DNA of 15,463 nucleotides from DATFUL01 sp041499035 (GCA_041499035.1 JBGQJK010000023.1:1-15463); one strand, 5' to 3'; shown: positions 1 through 9,212, counted from the stretch's first letter. Notes: generated from the sequence alone by a model not told the origin. A program made the numbers and translations.

Positions 1-88
1 ATTAGAAGGTTGGACATATTCTGGTATACAACTAGACCCAGTGGGTGGGGGACGGTATAAAATAGAATTCAGAAAAGTTTCTTGAGCA

Positions 89-117
89 TTGACCCCTCTC
101 GACAAGGGTTGTATAAT
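89..117 (+). promoter_or_regulatory. Sigma70-type promoter of the 16S unit
   Basis: TTGACC at 89-94 and TATAAT at 112-117 are separated by exactly 17 nt, nearly the vegetative consensus. Transcription would start near 124, about 380 nt before the 16S gene. It is among the closest to consensus of the promoters seen here, as expected for rRNA. The 88 bases before it show no gene. Confidence 0.8.
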
Positions 118-145
118 ACCCCTACAGTATGAGAAAAGTGTAAAT

Positions 146-190
146 AGATGGCCGAGAGCCTAAAGGCAGCCGCCATCTGGCGGCTTTTTT
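146..190 (+). terminator. Attenuator-like intrinsic terminator in the 16S leader
   Basis: A perfect 7-bp hairpin (168-174 with 179-185, loop ATCT) is followed directly by six T residues, the form of a Rho-independent terminator. It lies only about 45 nt after the predicted transcription start. The segment AGATGGC at 146-152 is perfectly complementary to GCCATCT at 172-178, which uses part of the 5' arm and the loop of the terminator, so the two foldings exclude each other. A small GCC/GGC hairpin (158-160 with 165-167) nests inside the alternative fold. This is the layout of an attenuator. It could instead end a separate short RNA of about 65 nt. The structure is read from sequence; the regulation is inferred. 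Confidence 0.6.
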
Positions 191-501
191 CATTTTTCAG
201 GGTTGACTCGTCCCGCAGCTGCGGGATTGATAACTCTCCAGGAACCTTGATAAGCAGTAAATCACAGTTTTGAATAGGAAAGACCCAGATTAGTTTTTTT
301 AGTTAGTCTTTCGGTATTTAGGACTGTTATTTGTTGCTTTTTTCAGGCACCAAAAGTACCTTAAAAGCTGAAGATTCAGGTTAATCAAAGGTCTTTTAGC
401 CTCTGTGCGAAGTTAAAAGACGATCCTATACAGCAGTATTGGGATTCAAGATATGACTGGAAGCAGGATCGCTATTTTAGGCTGAAATGCCTTTAGTAGC
501 A
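191..501 (+). other. 16S precursor leader, no gene
   Basis: No convincing coding sequence is present. Several RNA hairpins are visible: a 16-nt palindrome at 211-226; GAAAGAC near 279 pairing with GTCTTTC near 306; and GTCTTTTA near 391 pairing with TAAAAGAC near 415. A second possible promoter, TTGACT at 203-208 with TGATAA at 228-233, has a 19-nt spacer containing the palindrome and is weak. The segment is probably removed when 16S is matured. Confidence 0.5.
443..464 (+). other. 16S processing stem, 5' arm
   Basis: These 22 nt are fully complementary, counting G-U pairs, to 2051-2072 beyond the 3' end of 16S. The long duplex enclosing the whole gene is the classic RNase III processing stem of pre-16S rRNA. 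All three non-Watson-Crick positions are G-U pairs, which suggests selection for pairing. Confidence 0.85.
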
Positions 502-1970
<1,469 letters not shown>

Positions 1971-2050
1971 CTAAGGAGATGACTCGCGCTCTGCGCGAGA
2001 CACACCCAGTTTTTAAGAACGCCGTTTATCTTTATCAAACGGGTTCAAAC

Positions 2051-2072
2051 GCTTCCGGTCATATCTTGGATT
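2051..2072 (+). other. 16S processing stem, 3' arm
   Basis: This pairs over 22 consecutive positions with 443-464 (three G-U pairs), closing the pre-16S duplex. Between the 16S end and this arm a further hairpin, CTCGCG/CGCGAG, lies at 1983-1999. Confidence 0.85.
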
Positions 2073-2108
2073 CTAAATTAGCCTGATTTTTTAGTTAGAA
2101 AACAAACC

Positions 2109-2137
2109 AAAACCACCTTTTTACGAGGTGGTTTTTT
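2109..2137 (+). terminator. Intrinsic terminator of the 16S unit
   Basis: AAAACCACC (2109-2117) pairs with GGTGGTTTT (2127-2135) around a 9-nt loop, and the T-run continues to 2137. It lies just past the 16S processing stem and before the next gene's promoter. It therefore ends the 16S transcript and uncouples it from 23S and 5S. Confidence 0.85.
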
Positions 2138-2156
2138 GGTGGGGAAATAAATCCGG

Positions 2157-2185
2157 TTGAGATCAGCCTATAACTATTGTAAAAT
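2157..2185 (+). promoter_or_regulatory. Leaderless-type promoter of the first protease gene
   Basis: TTGAGA at 2157-2162 and TAAAAT at 2180-2185 have a 17-nt spacer. The -10 ends 6 nt before the ATG at 2192, so transcription should begin at or next to the start codon. There is no room for a Shine-Dalgarno sequence. Confidence 0.7.
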
Positions 2186-2191
2186 ACTGAA

Positions 2192-3253
2192 ATGAGAGGT
2201 AGAGAAGGATTAGTACTAGCTGTTTCAGCCGCACTAATGGCAGCGTGCGCTACCACTCCTGCAAAGCCAACTTATGGCCCCGAGGCACCGTCAAAACAAA
2301 ACCCGCCGAATACACTGGTTGTGCCCCCGCCTACCGCTACAATTGATCCCGCCACGCTGCTGCTTTTAACTCCCCAAGTTCGAGCCGACGCAATGATTGC
2401 TACCGCCCAAGTTGCTGAAACCAAAGGTCCCGATGGGCTTATAAAAGAGGGGTTTCCGCCTGAGGCAATTGCTTCCCAAAGGGTTCTTGAAAGTCAGTAC
2501 AACATTACTTTTTTATTTAACAATCAAGAATATGATATTCCACAGGGTGCGAGGATGGACGCAACACTAGTGAGCCTGGACGGCACTCCCTATAGCGATT
2601 ATATACTGATTGCAACTGCCGGACATGTTTTTGACCCGGCAACGGTTGACAGGACAGTAGTGAAAGATATTCATGATTTTTTAGGCCAGGGCGATATAAC
2701 TTTCGAAAAAACAAAGGTAATCCTAGTCTCCCTAGGAGACGACATAGTACTTAAAAGTGACCAATTCTCATATATTCATCAATACGATAATTCTAATGAG
2801 GCTAACTTTAAGGATTTTGGCTTTTTAGTAGTACCCAAAAAAAATATCCCCCAGGAGGTTTTAGAAAAGACCATGAAAGATGCTATTCCTTTCGATAGAA
2901 TTTCATTTACCCCGGCTAATACGGACGAAAAATACTATGGCATTTGCACCCCCGGTGCTACAAATTTCAAGAGCGTGCCGGCGGAAGGCGCCAAGTATAT
3001 GGGAGACAACGGACGGGGGATTATGATCGGCCCGTGGCTGACCGGCGGCGGCTGTTCGGGAGCAGGAACATTTACCAAAGATACCGACGGCCAAGTTTAT
3101 TTAAAAGGCATTAATGTCGGTGATTATTATGATCAGCCGGGTTATAACACCTTTGCGACAACTTTCCCTTATGGAAGTATAGGGAAAGACTATCTTTTCC
3201 AGGCTATTCAGGCGGCCGAAGTCGAGCTAAAGTCGCTTACAAATACTCCCTAA
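2192..3253 (+). CDS. Trypsin-like serine protease, predicted lipoprotein
   Basis: A 353-residue exported protein. Residues 1-18 are a signal sequence ending in a lipobox-like MAAC with Cys19, so it should be lipid-anchored outside the cell membrane. A Pro-rich linker (about 22-52) follows. The rest has PA-clan features: TAGH with candidate His145, DFGF with candidate Asp208, and GCSGAG with nucleophile Ser289. The residue before Ser is Cys288 rather than the usual Asp of GDSGG, and Cys252 is a possible disulfide partner. The family is assigned from motif order, not from a search. A paralog follows 52 nt downstream with its own promoter. The start at 2192 is fixed by the promoter 6 nt upstream and by the signal peptide. 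The substrate is unknown; cell-surface protein processing or scavenging is plausible. Confidence 0.8.
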   Translation: MRGREGLVLAVSAALMAACATTPAKPTYGPEAPSKQNPPNTLVVPPPTATIDPATLLLLTPQVRADAMIATAQVAETKGPDGLIKEGFPPEAIASQRVLESQYNITFLFNNQEYDIPQGARMDATLVSLDGTPYSDYILIATAGHVFDPATVDRTVVKDIHDFLGQGDITFEKTKVILVSLGDDIVLKSDQFSYIHQYDNSNEANFKDFGFLVVPKKNIPQEVLEKTMKDAIPFDRISFTPANTDEKYYGICTPGATNFKSVPAEGAKYMGDNGRGIMIGPWLTGGGCSGAGTFTKDTDGQVYLKGINVGDYYDQPGYNTFATTFPYGSIGKDYLFQAIQAAEVELKSLTNTP

Positions 3254-3270
3254 ACAAAACCCCCTTTTTG

Positions 3271-3299
3271 TTGCGAATACCCTATAATTGTTGTAAAAT
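3271..3299 (+). promoter_or_regulatory. Leaderless-type promoter of the second protease gene
   Basis: TTGCGA at 3271-3276 and TAAAAT at 3294-3299 have a 17-nt spacer, and the -10 again ends 6 nt before the ATG at 3306. The surrounding CCTATAA...TTGTAAAAT segment closely matches that of the first paralog, so the promoter was duplicated with the gene. Confidence 0.7.
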
Positions 3300-3305
3300 G
3301 TCGGC

Positions 3306-4373
3306 ATGAGAGGCAGAGAATTGATCCCGCTGGCTATTTCGGCCGCACTTCTGTATTCGTGGGGTACAGCCCGTGCGCACCCTACAATTGACCAGAACGC
3401 GTCCAGAAACCCGTCACCAAATACATTGATTGTGCCTCCTCCGGTCTACGTCACGCCCACCCCCAATCTTGAAGATCAGAGGCTTTTGACCCCGGCCGTG
3501 CGTGCCGATGCCATGATTGCCACAGCCATAGTTGCCGCGACCAAGGGTCCTGAAGGGCTTATAAAAGAGGGGTTTCCGGCCGAGGCGATATCTTCCCAAA
3601 GAGACCTTATCAGTAAATTTAGGCTTAAATTTACTCTGAACGGCCGTGAATATACGTATTCACCGAGTTTGAGAATGGACGCGACTATAATGAGGCTGGA
3701 TGGTACCCCTTTTAGCGATTATATTTTAGTCCCTACCGCGGGGCACGGATTTGACGCAGGAAAAGTTGACGAACTGTCCCTACCTTTCATTCATGAGGAA
3801 TTTGGGGACGGGGATGTTAAATTCGAAGAGACGGAACTCCTTGAAACCCGTCTGGGAAAGGACCTAGTTCTTAAAAGGAACGAGTTCGGGTTGGCCAGTC
3901 AATTTAATAAGTTTGACAAGACTAAAAATGTAGACTATGCGTTTTTGGCAATACTAAAAGCAAATATCCCGCCAGTTGTTTTGGCAGGGCTTATGAAAGA
4001 CGCTATTCCGTTTAGCAGTATTTCTTTTTCACAGGCATATGCAGATGAAAGTTTCTACGGTCGTTGCACGCCTATAAACACCAATTACATGCCGGTTCCG
4101 GCGGAAGGGGCCAGCTATATAGGGCCTGACGGCCGCACAATTATAATCAGCCCGTGGATGACCTGGGACGGATGTTCTGGTTCGGGAACATTTACCAAAA
4201 ATTCCGAGGGCCAGGTTAGCTTAGCAGGTATTAACGTTGCCAATTATTGGGACACCCCGGGCGAGAGCAAGTTTGCTTCAATATATCCGTTTTCGGATAT
4301 GGGCCAGCAAGGTTTTTTGGAAGCCGTTCAGGAAGCTACTTCCGACTTTGAATTACCGGCAAAAGCTCCTTAA
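3306..4373 (+). CDS. Trypsin-like serine protease, secreted paralog
   Basis: A 355-residue paralog of the preceding gene, similar over its whole length, for instance LTPxVRADAMIATA, GLIKEGFP and MKDAIPF. The candidate triad is conserved: His147 in PTAGH, Asp210 in VDYAF and Ser291 in GCSGSG. Cys254 and Cys290 are the only cysteines and probably form a disulfide. The N-terminus is a signal peptide with a likely cleavage after TARA (residue 24). The lipobox cysteine of the neighbour is missing (ALLYSWG here), so this copy should be released or held differently. The pair therefore looks like a tandem duplication in which one copy stays anchored and the other is secreted. The stop codon lies 3 nt before a tRNA-end repeat at 4376. 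Substrate unknown. Confidence 0.78.
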   Translation: MRGRELIPLAISAALLYSWGTARAHPTIDQNASRNPSPNTLIVPPPVYVTPTPNLEDQRLLTPAVRADAMIATAIVAATKGPEGLIKEGFPAEAISSQRDLISKFRLKFTLNGREYTYSPSLRMDATIMRLDGTPFSDYILVPTAGHGFDAGKVDELSLPFIHEEFGDGDVKFEETELLETRLGKDLVLKRNEFGLASQFNKFDKTKNVDYAFLAILKANIPPVVLAGLMKDAIPFSSISFSQAYADESFYGRCTPINTNYMPVPAEGASYIGPDGRTIIISPWMTWDGCSGSGTFTKNSEGQVSLAGINVANYWDTPGESKFASIYPFSDMGQQGFLEAVQEATSDFELPAKAP

Positions 4374-4375
4374 AG

Positions 4376-4396
4376 TAGGGTGGGTGCGCATGGGAT
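4376..4396 (-). repeat. tRNA 3'-end repeat, copy 1 (att-like)
   Basis: These 21 nt are identical to 4785-4805. On the minus strand they read as the last T-arm bases, the 3' acceptor strand (CGCACCC) and the discriminator A of the interrupted tRNA-Ile, plus a few bases beyond. No other part of a tRNA is attached. Further on, 4433-4442 (CTTATAGCAA) also repeats 4824-4833, so this may be a decayed copy with a replaced middle. The position directly after the protease stop codon fits an integration scar. Confidence 0.6.
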
Positions 4397-4408
4397 ATGC
4401 GCTTTTTG

Positions 4409-4684
4409 CTAAGTTACAGGGTGTTTGTCACTTATAGCAACTTGTATCGTTCGTATTGCGGCTATGTGGTCAGGTTGAGGGTTAATAAGGTGTTGATCTC
4501 GAATTAATGCAGACTCTCCCTGCTGCCAACCATACTTTTTCGTTTGCTGTGCAAGAACACCACGGCTTACTCTAAAAGGGTTAAGACCATTAATATGAAG
4601 CACAACTGGGTCATCGACTTTATTTTCTGGTTCAACGATCTCGCCAGGCCCGTAAAGTTTATGACCGTTAAGTAGAATTTCCAC
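4409..4684 (-). CDS. Hypothetical 91-residue protein inside tRNA-repeat bracket
   Basis: I do not recognise this protein. It starts with GTG at 4684. A TATAAT at 4692-4697 (minus strand) ends 7 nt before the GTG, matching the leaderless layout of other genes here, although no good -35 is visible. The sequence is soluble and mixed, with motifs such as NGHKLYGPGE near the N-terminus and KKYGWQQGE in the middle. It has no signal peptide, membrane segment or cysteines. It lies opposite to the rRNA direction, between two identical 21-nt tRNA-end repeats (4376-4396 and 4785-4805), so it may be cargo of a small integrated element or its remnant. It could also be a chance ORF; the promoter-like site and position favour a real gene only moderately. 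Confidence 0.4.
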   Translation of the reverse strand: MEILLNGHKLYGPGEIVEPENKVDDPVVLHINGLNPFRVSRGVLAQQTKKYGWQQGESALIRDQHLINPQPDHIAAIRTIQVAISDKHPVT

Positions 4685-4715
4685 TTTCTAAATTATAAAC
4701 CTAATGTCAATTATT

Positions 4716-4788
4716 GTGGGTGCGCATGGGATCGCGCGATAGTCCTCGTTCTTACATCGAGCAAGGCGAGATGCCAATCAACTTTAGG
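4716..4788 (-). pseudogene. Decayed tRNA-Ile copy
   Basis: On the minus strand the segment keeps TTGGC from the start of a D arm, TAAGAACGAGG (3' anticodon stem and variable loop), and then CGATCCCATGCGCACCCA (T-arm end, acceptor 3' strand and discriminator). Between these the D-loop is lost and the 5' half of the T arm is scrambled. The 5' end does not pair with the acceptor 3' strand. The last 19 nt (4716-4734) repeat 4789-4807. It is a degraded copy of the adjacent interrupted tRNA-Ile. Confidence 0.6.
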
Positions 4789-4805
4789 GTGGGTGCGCAT
4801 GGGAT
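4785..4805 (-). repeat. tRNA 3'-end repeat, copy 2 (within the interrupted tRNA-Ile)
   Basis: This is identical over 21 nt to 4376-4396 and, over 19 nt shifted slightly, to 4716-4734. It covers the 3' end of the outer tRNA-Ile. Duplication of a tRNA 3' end at a distance is the usual footprint of tRNA-targeted integration. No integrase is visible in the window. Confidence 0.6.
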
Positions 4806-4832
4806 CGAACCATCGACCTCGTTCTTATAGCA

Positions 4833-4935
4833 AAAATTGCGAACTTCTGTGGGCACTGATGGGATCGAACCATCGACCTCGTTCTTATCAGGAACGCGCT
4901 CTACCACTGAGCCAAGTGCCCATGTTTGCAATTTT
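4833..4935 (-). repeat. Inverted repeats flanking the inner tRNA-Ile
   Basis: The 12 nt at 4924-4935 and the 12 nt at 4833-4844 are complementary at 11 of 12 positions, forming a stem that closes just outside the inner tRNA (4850-4921). Further out, 4942-4960 forms its own near-perfect hairpin with a TTT loop. The stem could present the inner tRNA for RNase P and 3' processing, hold the outer halves together, or be the terminal repeats of an inserted cassette. Confidence 0.55.
4850..4921 (-). tRNA. tRNA-Ile(GAU)
   Basis: A complete 72-nt cloverleaf on the minus strand: acceptor GGGCACT pairs perfectly with AGTGCCC; D arm GCTC-AGTGGTA-GAGC; anticodon stem CGTTC/GAACG with loop CTGATAA, giving anticodon GAU; T arm GATGG-TTCGATC-CCATC; discriminator A. 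No CCA is encoded. It reads the Ile codons AUC and AUU. In many bacteria tRNA-Ile(GAU) is part of the 16S-23S spacer on the rRNA strand. Here it lies on the opposite strand, inside another tRNA-Ile, and must have its own promoter, perhaps the -10-like site at 5022-5027. Confidence 0.92.
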
Positions 4936-5063
4936 CGGTATGTCGCAACTTTGTTGCGTCATCAACAACGCGCTCTACCACTGAGCCACGCACCCCAAAA
5001 GGGAACACTCACCACAGCGGTATTTTAACACGGGGGCTTTTTATATTCTAGCCACTTGGTTTA

Positions 5064-5092
5064 TTGAATATTTTGGCTTTGGGGAGTAAAAT
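5064..5092 (+). promoter_or_regulatory. Promoter of the 98-residue ORF
   Basis: TTGAAT at 5064-5069 and TAAAAT at 5087-5092 have a 17-nt spacer. The ATG at 5102 follows 9 nt after the -10, so the mRNA leader would be only about 2 to 4 nt. Confidence 0.6.
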
Positions 5093-5101
5093 CGCAAACA
5101 T

Positions 5102-5398
5102 ATGGCAGTTTGTGAAGGTGTAGGAGAAACTATGAGGGTAATGCCCGGTGAGACGGAGGTAAAAACCGTATTTTTTTGTACGGCCATAACGGATCCTAAA
5201 CAGAGGGAATATGAAATAGAAAAGGGAAAGGTTCAATGTAATTTATACCTTTTCTGCCAGGCAAGAAGGAGCGGCCAGCACGCTCTGGAAGTTAGCGGTA
5301 GCGAAATCAATTTTAATGCCAGATTGGCGCACACAAAAGTTCTTCCCGATGTTCGCGGGGTTCGTACTGCGGGGGGCGGCTCCGGAAGAAAGGGCTAA
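5102..5398 (+). CDS. Small hypothetical protein
   Basis: A 98-residue protein that I do not recognise. The start at 5102 is chosen because a TTGAAT-17-TAAAAT promoter ends 9 nt upstream; a second Met lies at residue 11. The N-terminal two-thirds has alternating hydrophobic residues that could be beta strands (VKTVFFCTAI, CNLYLFCQA). Three cysteines lie at residues 4, 26 and 46, with a fourth at 52. The C-terminus is Gly- and basic-rich. There is no signal peptide or membrane span. It sits between the tRNA-Ile patch and a candidate small RNA, within the gap that would be the 16S-23S spacer in an ordinary operon. Real expression is supported by the promoter only. Confidence 0.5.
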   Translation: MAVCEGVGETMRVMPGETEVKTVFFCTAITDPKQREYEIEKGKVQCNLYLFCQARRSGQHALEVSGSEINFNARLAHTKVLPDVRGVRTAGGGSGRKG

Positions 5399-5406
5399 AG
5401 CCATCC

Positions 5407-5435
5407 TTGACGCTTGGCTCCAATTTTGCTATACT
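5407..5435 (+). promoter_or_regulatory. Promoter before candidate small RNA
   Basis: TTGACG at 5407-5412 and TATACT at 5430-5435 have a 17-nt spacer, close to consensus. Start would be near 5442. The next open reading frame with a good start is 154 nt further on, behind a terminator. Confidence 0.65.
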
Positions 5436-5441
5436 TCCCCC

Positions 5442-5578
5442 TAGTCTTTGAGTTCGGAACAAAGCATTTAATGAGAACCAATCTAAATTCTAAAAAACAA
5501 AGCGCAGGGTTGCGTGCGTAAACGAAGCTAGATTTCGTCCTCCTTAATAATTGGCCGGCTCAATAGCCGGTTTTTTTT
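5442..5578 (+). ncRNA. Candidate small RNA or attenuated leader
   Basis: A promoter at 5407-5435 and an intrinsic terminator at 5555-5578 delimit an RNA of about 137 nt. It has a 5' hairpin (CTTTG/CAAAG around 5446-5464), an A-rich linker, a hairpin ACGAA/TTCGT near 5521-5538, and the terminator stem. A 16-codon ORF starts at ATG 5471 and stops with TAA at 5519, so a leader peptide is possible. No known RNA family is recognised. It could be a free small RNA, or a regulated leader for the coiled-coil gene that starts 17 nt past the T-run. Confidence 0.4.
5555..5578 (+). terminator. Intrinsic terminator or attenuator
   Basis: CCGGCT (5555-5560) pairs with AGCCGG (5565-5570) around CAAT and is followed by eight T residues. 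It lies 17 nt before the ATG at 5596, so the downstream gene must depend on read-through or on a weak promoter overlapping the T-run. Confidence 0.8.
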
Positions 5579-5595
5579 CGTCTAAAAGACGCAAT

Positions 5596-5823
5596 ATGGT
5601 CAAGAAAATTCTGTCCGACAAGAAAAAGCTGGATGCACTTTACAAAAAATTAGCGGAATATGAGGCTAAAGTGACGTTTAGGTTAAGCCATTTCAGGGGC
5701 GTAGCCCATGAATCGGCATCAGGAGAGTTGGCCTCATCGGAACTAAAAGTTTTGCAGGACTATGTTGCAAGCTTAAAGGCCGAGATTAAAGCGTTGGAAG
5801 AGAAAATTGCACATAAACATTAA
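5596..5823 (+). CDS. Small coiled-coil protein, possibly GreA N-domain-like
   Basis: A 75-residue protein with ATG at 5596; the frame is open upstream, but an earlier ATG at 5551 lies in the terminator stem and is rejected. It is Lys/Glu-rich and predicted as two long helices: about residues 5-35 and 38-72, ending SLKAEIKALEEKIAHKH. This antiparallel hairpin shape and the turn GELASSELK resemble the N-terminal domain of transcript-cleavage factors GreA/GreB (GDLSENAEY at the tip), but the acidic tip residues are only partly kept and the C-terminal domain is absent. The likeness is judged by eye and could be generic coiled-coil similarity. It has no clear Shine-Dalgarno. Its gene follows a terminator after a strong promoter, which suggests attenuated expression. 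Confidence 0.5.
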   Translation: MVKKILSDKKKLDALYKKLAEYEAKVTFRLSHFRGVAHESASGELASSELKVLQDYVASLKAEIKALEEKIAHKH

Positions 5824-5844
5824 ATGCCCAAGACGACTCACTGG

Positions 5845-5875
5845 CCCCACTAGAAAGCTAACGCTTCTAACGGGG
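5845..5875 (+). other. Hairpin upstream of tRNA-Ala
   Basis: CCCC at 5845-5848 pairs with GGGG at 5872-5875, and TAGAAAGC pairs with GCTTCTA with one bulge, around TAAC. No T-run follows, so it is not a standard terminator. I could not place a convincing promoter for the tRNA-Ala-23S unit in 5824-5908; the hairpin may be part of its leader. Confidence 0.4.
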
Positions 5876-5908
5876 TAAACTGAACGCTGTCATTTGTTTA
5901 GCCCGTAT

Positions 5909-5982
5909 GGGCCTGAAGTTTACCAGGCTTGAACACCTCATTTGCAATGAGGAGGCAGGCGGTTCGAGTCCGCCCAGGTCCA
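5909..5982 (+). tRNA. tRNA-Ala(UGC)
   Basis: The acceptor GGGCCTG pairs with CAGGTCC and includes the G3-U70 wobble (5911 with 5979) that is the main identity element for alanyl-tRNA synthetase. The D stem is GTTT/GAAC; the anticodon arm is CCTCA-TTTGCAA-TGAGG with anticodon UGC; the T arm is GGCGG-TTCGAGT-CCGCC; the discriminator is A. No CCA is encoded. It lies 260 nt before 23S on the same strand, as in typical rRNA spacers, and is probably cotranscribed with 23S and 5S. Confidence 0.93.
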
Positions 5983-6000
5983 CTTATAAAGGCCCTGTTC

Positions 6001-6042
6001 GGGCCAATGACGAGGTAGTGGGTTCGACCCCCACTGGGTCCA
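6001..6042 (+). pseudogene. Truncated tRNA (3' half, Ile-like)
   Basis: ACGAGGT, a complete T arm (GTGGG-TTCGACC-CCCAC), the acceptor 3' strand TGGGTCC and discriminator A are present. Upstream only GGGCC, which could pair with GGTCC, remains where the acceptor 5' strand should be; the D arm and anticodon arm are missing. The segment resembles the 3' half of tRNA-Ile. It is likely the relic of the spacer tRNA-Ile that usually accompanies tRNA-Ala. Confidence 0.6.
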
Positions 6043-6063
6043 CAGACTTAATGATTAAAGGTG

Positions 6064-6084
6064 AGCCCCGATTTGATCGGGGCT
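6064..6084 (+). other. Perfect hairpin in the 23S leader
   Basis: AGCCCCGA pairs perfectly with TCGGGGCT around TTTGA. The following bases (GTCCTTTAG) are not a T-run, so termination is weak at best. It may separate the tRNA part from the 23S precursor or slow the polymerase before boxA. Confidence 0.45.
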
Positions 6085-6108
6085 GTCCTTTAGCTGTTAA
6101 GTAAACAA

Positions 6109-6128
6109 GAGCTAATTGCTCATTAACA
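6109..6128 (+). promoter_or_regulatory. boxA-like antitermination site with boxB-like hairpin
   Basis: TGCTCATTAACA at 6117-6128 matches the rRNA boxA core TGCTCTTTAACA at 11 of 12 positions. It overlaps a small hairpin GAGC/GCTC (6109-6112 with 6118-6121) placed like boxB. In known systems NusB-S10 binds boxA RNA to keep polymerase from terminating in rRNA. No equally good boxA is visible in the 16S leader. Confidence 0.6.
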
Positions 6129-6197
6129 TTTGAAGTTTTAAGTTTTTTTGTCCCGTTAGATAGTTTCAGTGCGAAACATCTAACAGGAAATAATTAG

Positions 6198-6212
6198 AAG
6201 AGGAAGGTCGCG
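6198..6212 (+). other. 23S processing stem, 5' arm
   Basis: The 15 nt pair with 9213-9227 (one G-U), enclosing 23S in a duplex as expected for RNase III processing. Just before it, 6155-6190 form another hairpin (GTTAGAT/ATCTAAC with GTTTC/GAAAC). Confidence 0.75.
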
Positions 6213-6242
6213 TCCCGACGCCTGATTAATTTCAGGGTGTCC

Positions 6243-9178
<2,936 letters not shown>

Positions 9179-9185
9179 ACATTTA

Positions 9186-9201
9186 CCCCGCAACTGCGGG
9201 G
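9186..9201 (+). repeat. 16-nt hairpin repeat after 23S
   Basis: This is identical to 8031-8046 inside 23S. It lies between the mature 3' end and the 3' arm of the 23S processing stem, in sequence that is removed during maturation. Confidence 0.6.
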
Positions 9202-9212
9202 CTAAGTCAGGG

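Larger units (their letters stand above)
4790..4995 (-). pseudogene. Interrupted tRNA-Ile enclosing another tRNA-Ile
   Basis: The 5' part (4995-4961) gives a full 5' acceptor strand GGGTGCG, a D arm identical to the inner tRNA (GCTC AGTGGTA GAGC), and the 5' anticodon stem and loop through GAT. The 3' part (4826-4790) gives AA, the 3' anticodon stem GAACG, a T arm and CGCACCC plus A. The acceptor stem pairs perfectly. Between the halves lie 134 nt (4827-4960) placed just after the anticodon, and these contain a complete second tRNA-Ile. The joined tRNA would have one mismatch at the top of the anticodon stem (G-G) and one in the T stem (G-G). A -10-like TAAAAT at 5022-5027 lies 26 nt upstream on the minus strand. 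It is either a pseudogene broken by insertion or a tRNA with an unusual intron. The mismatches favour decay, while the perfect acceptor stem argues for some constraint. Confidence 0.65.

Noticed and set aside
127..141. Leader peptide of four codons (ATG AGA AAA GTG TAA) in the 16S leader
   Set aside because: Too short to distinguish from chance, and rRNA leaders are not normally translated.
4237..4437. 66-codon plus-strand frame overlapping the end of the second protease gene
   Set aside because: It is an out-of-frame shadow of the protease plus tRNA-like repeat sequence, with no start signal.
4827..4960. Group I intron in the outer tRNA-Ile
   Set aside because: 134 nt, of which 72 are a tRNA, leave no room for a group I catalytic core. 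A bulge-helix-bulge at the junctions is also not evident.
4793..5028. Plus-strand frames over the tRNA-Ile region
   Set aside because: They are the antisense of tRNA sequence; similarity between them comes only from the two tRNA copies.
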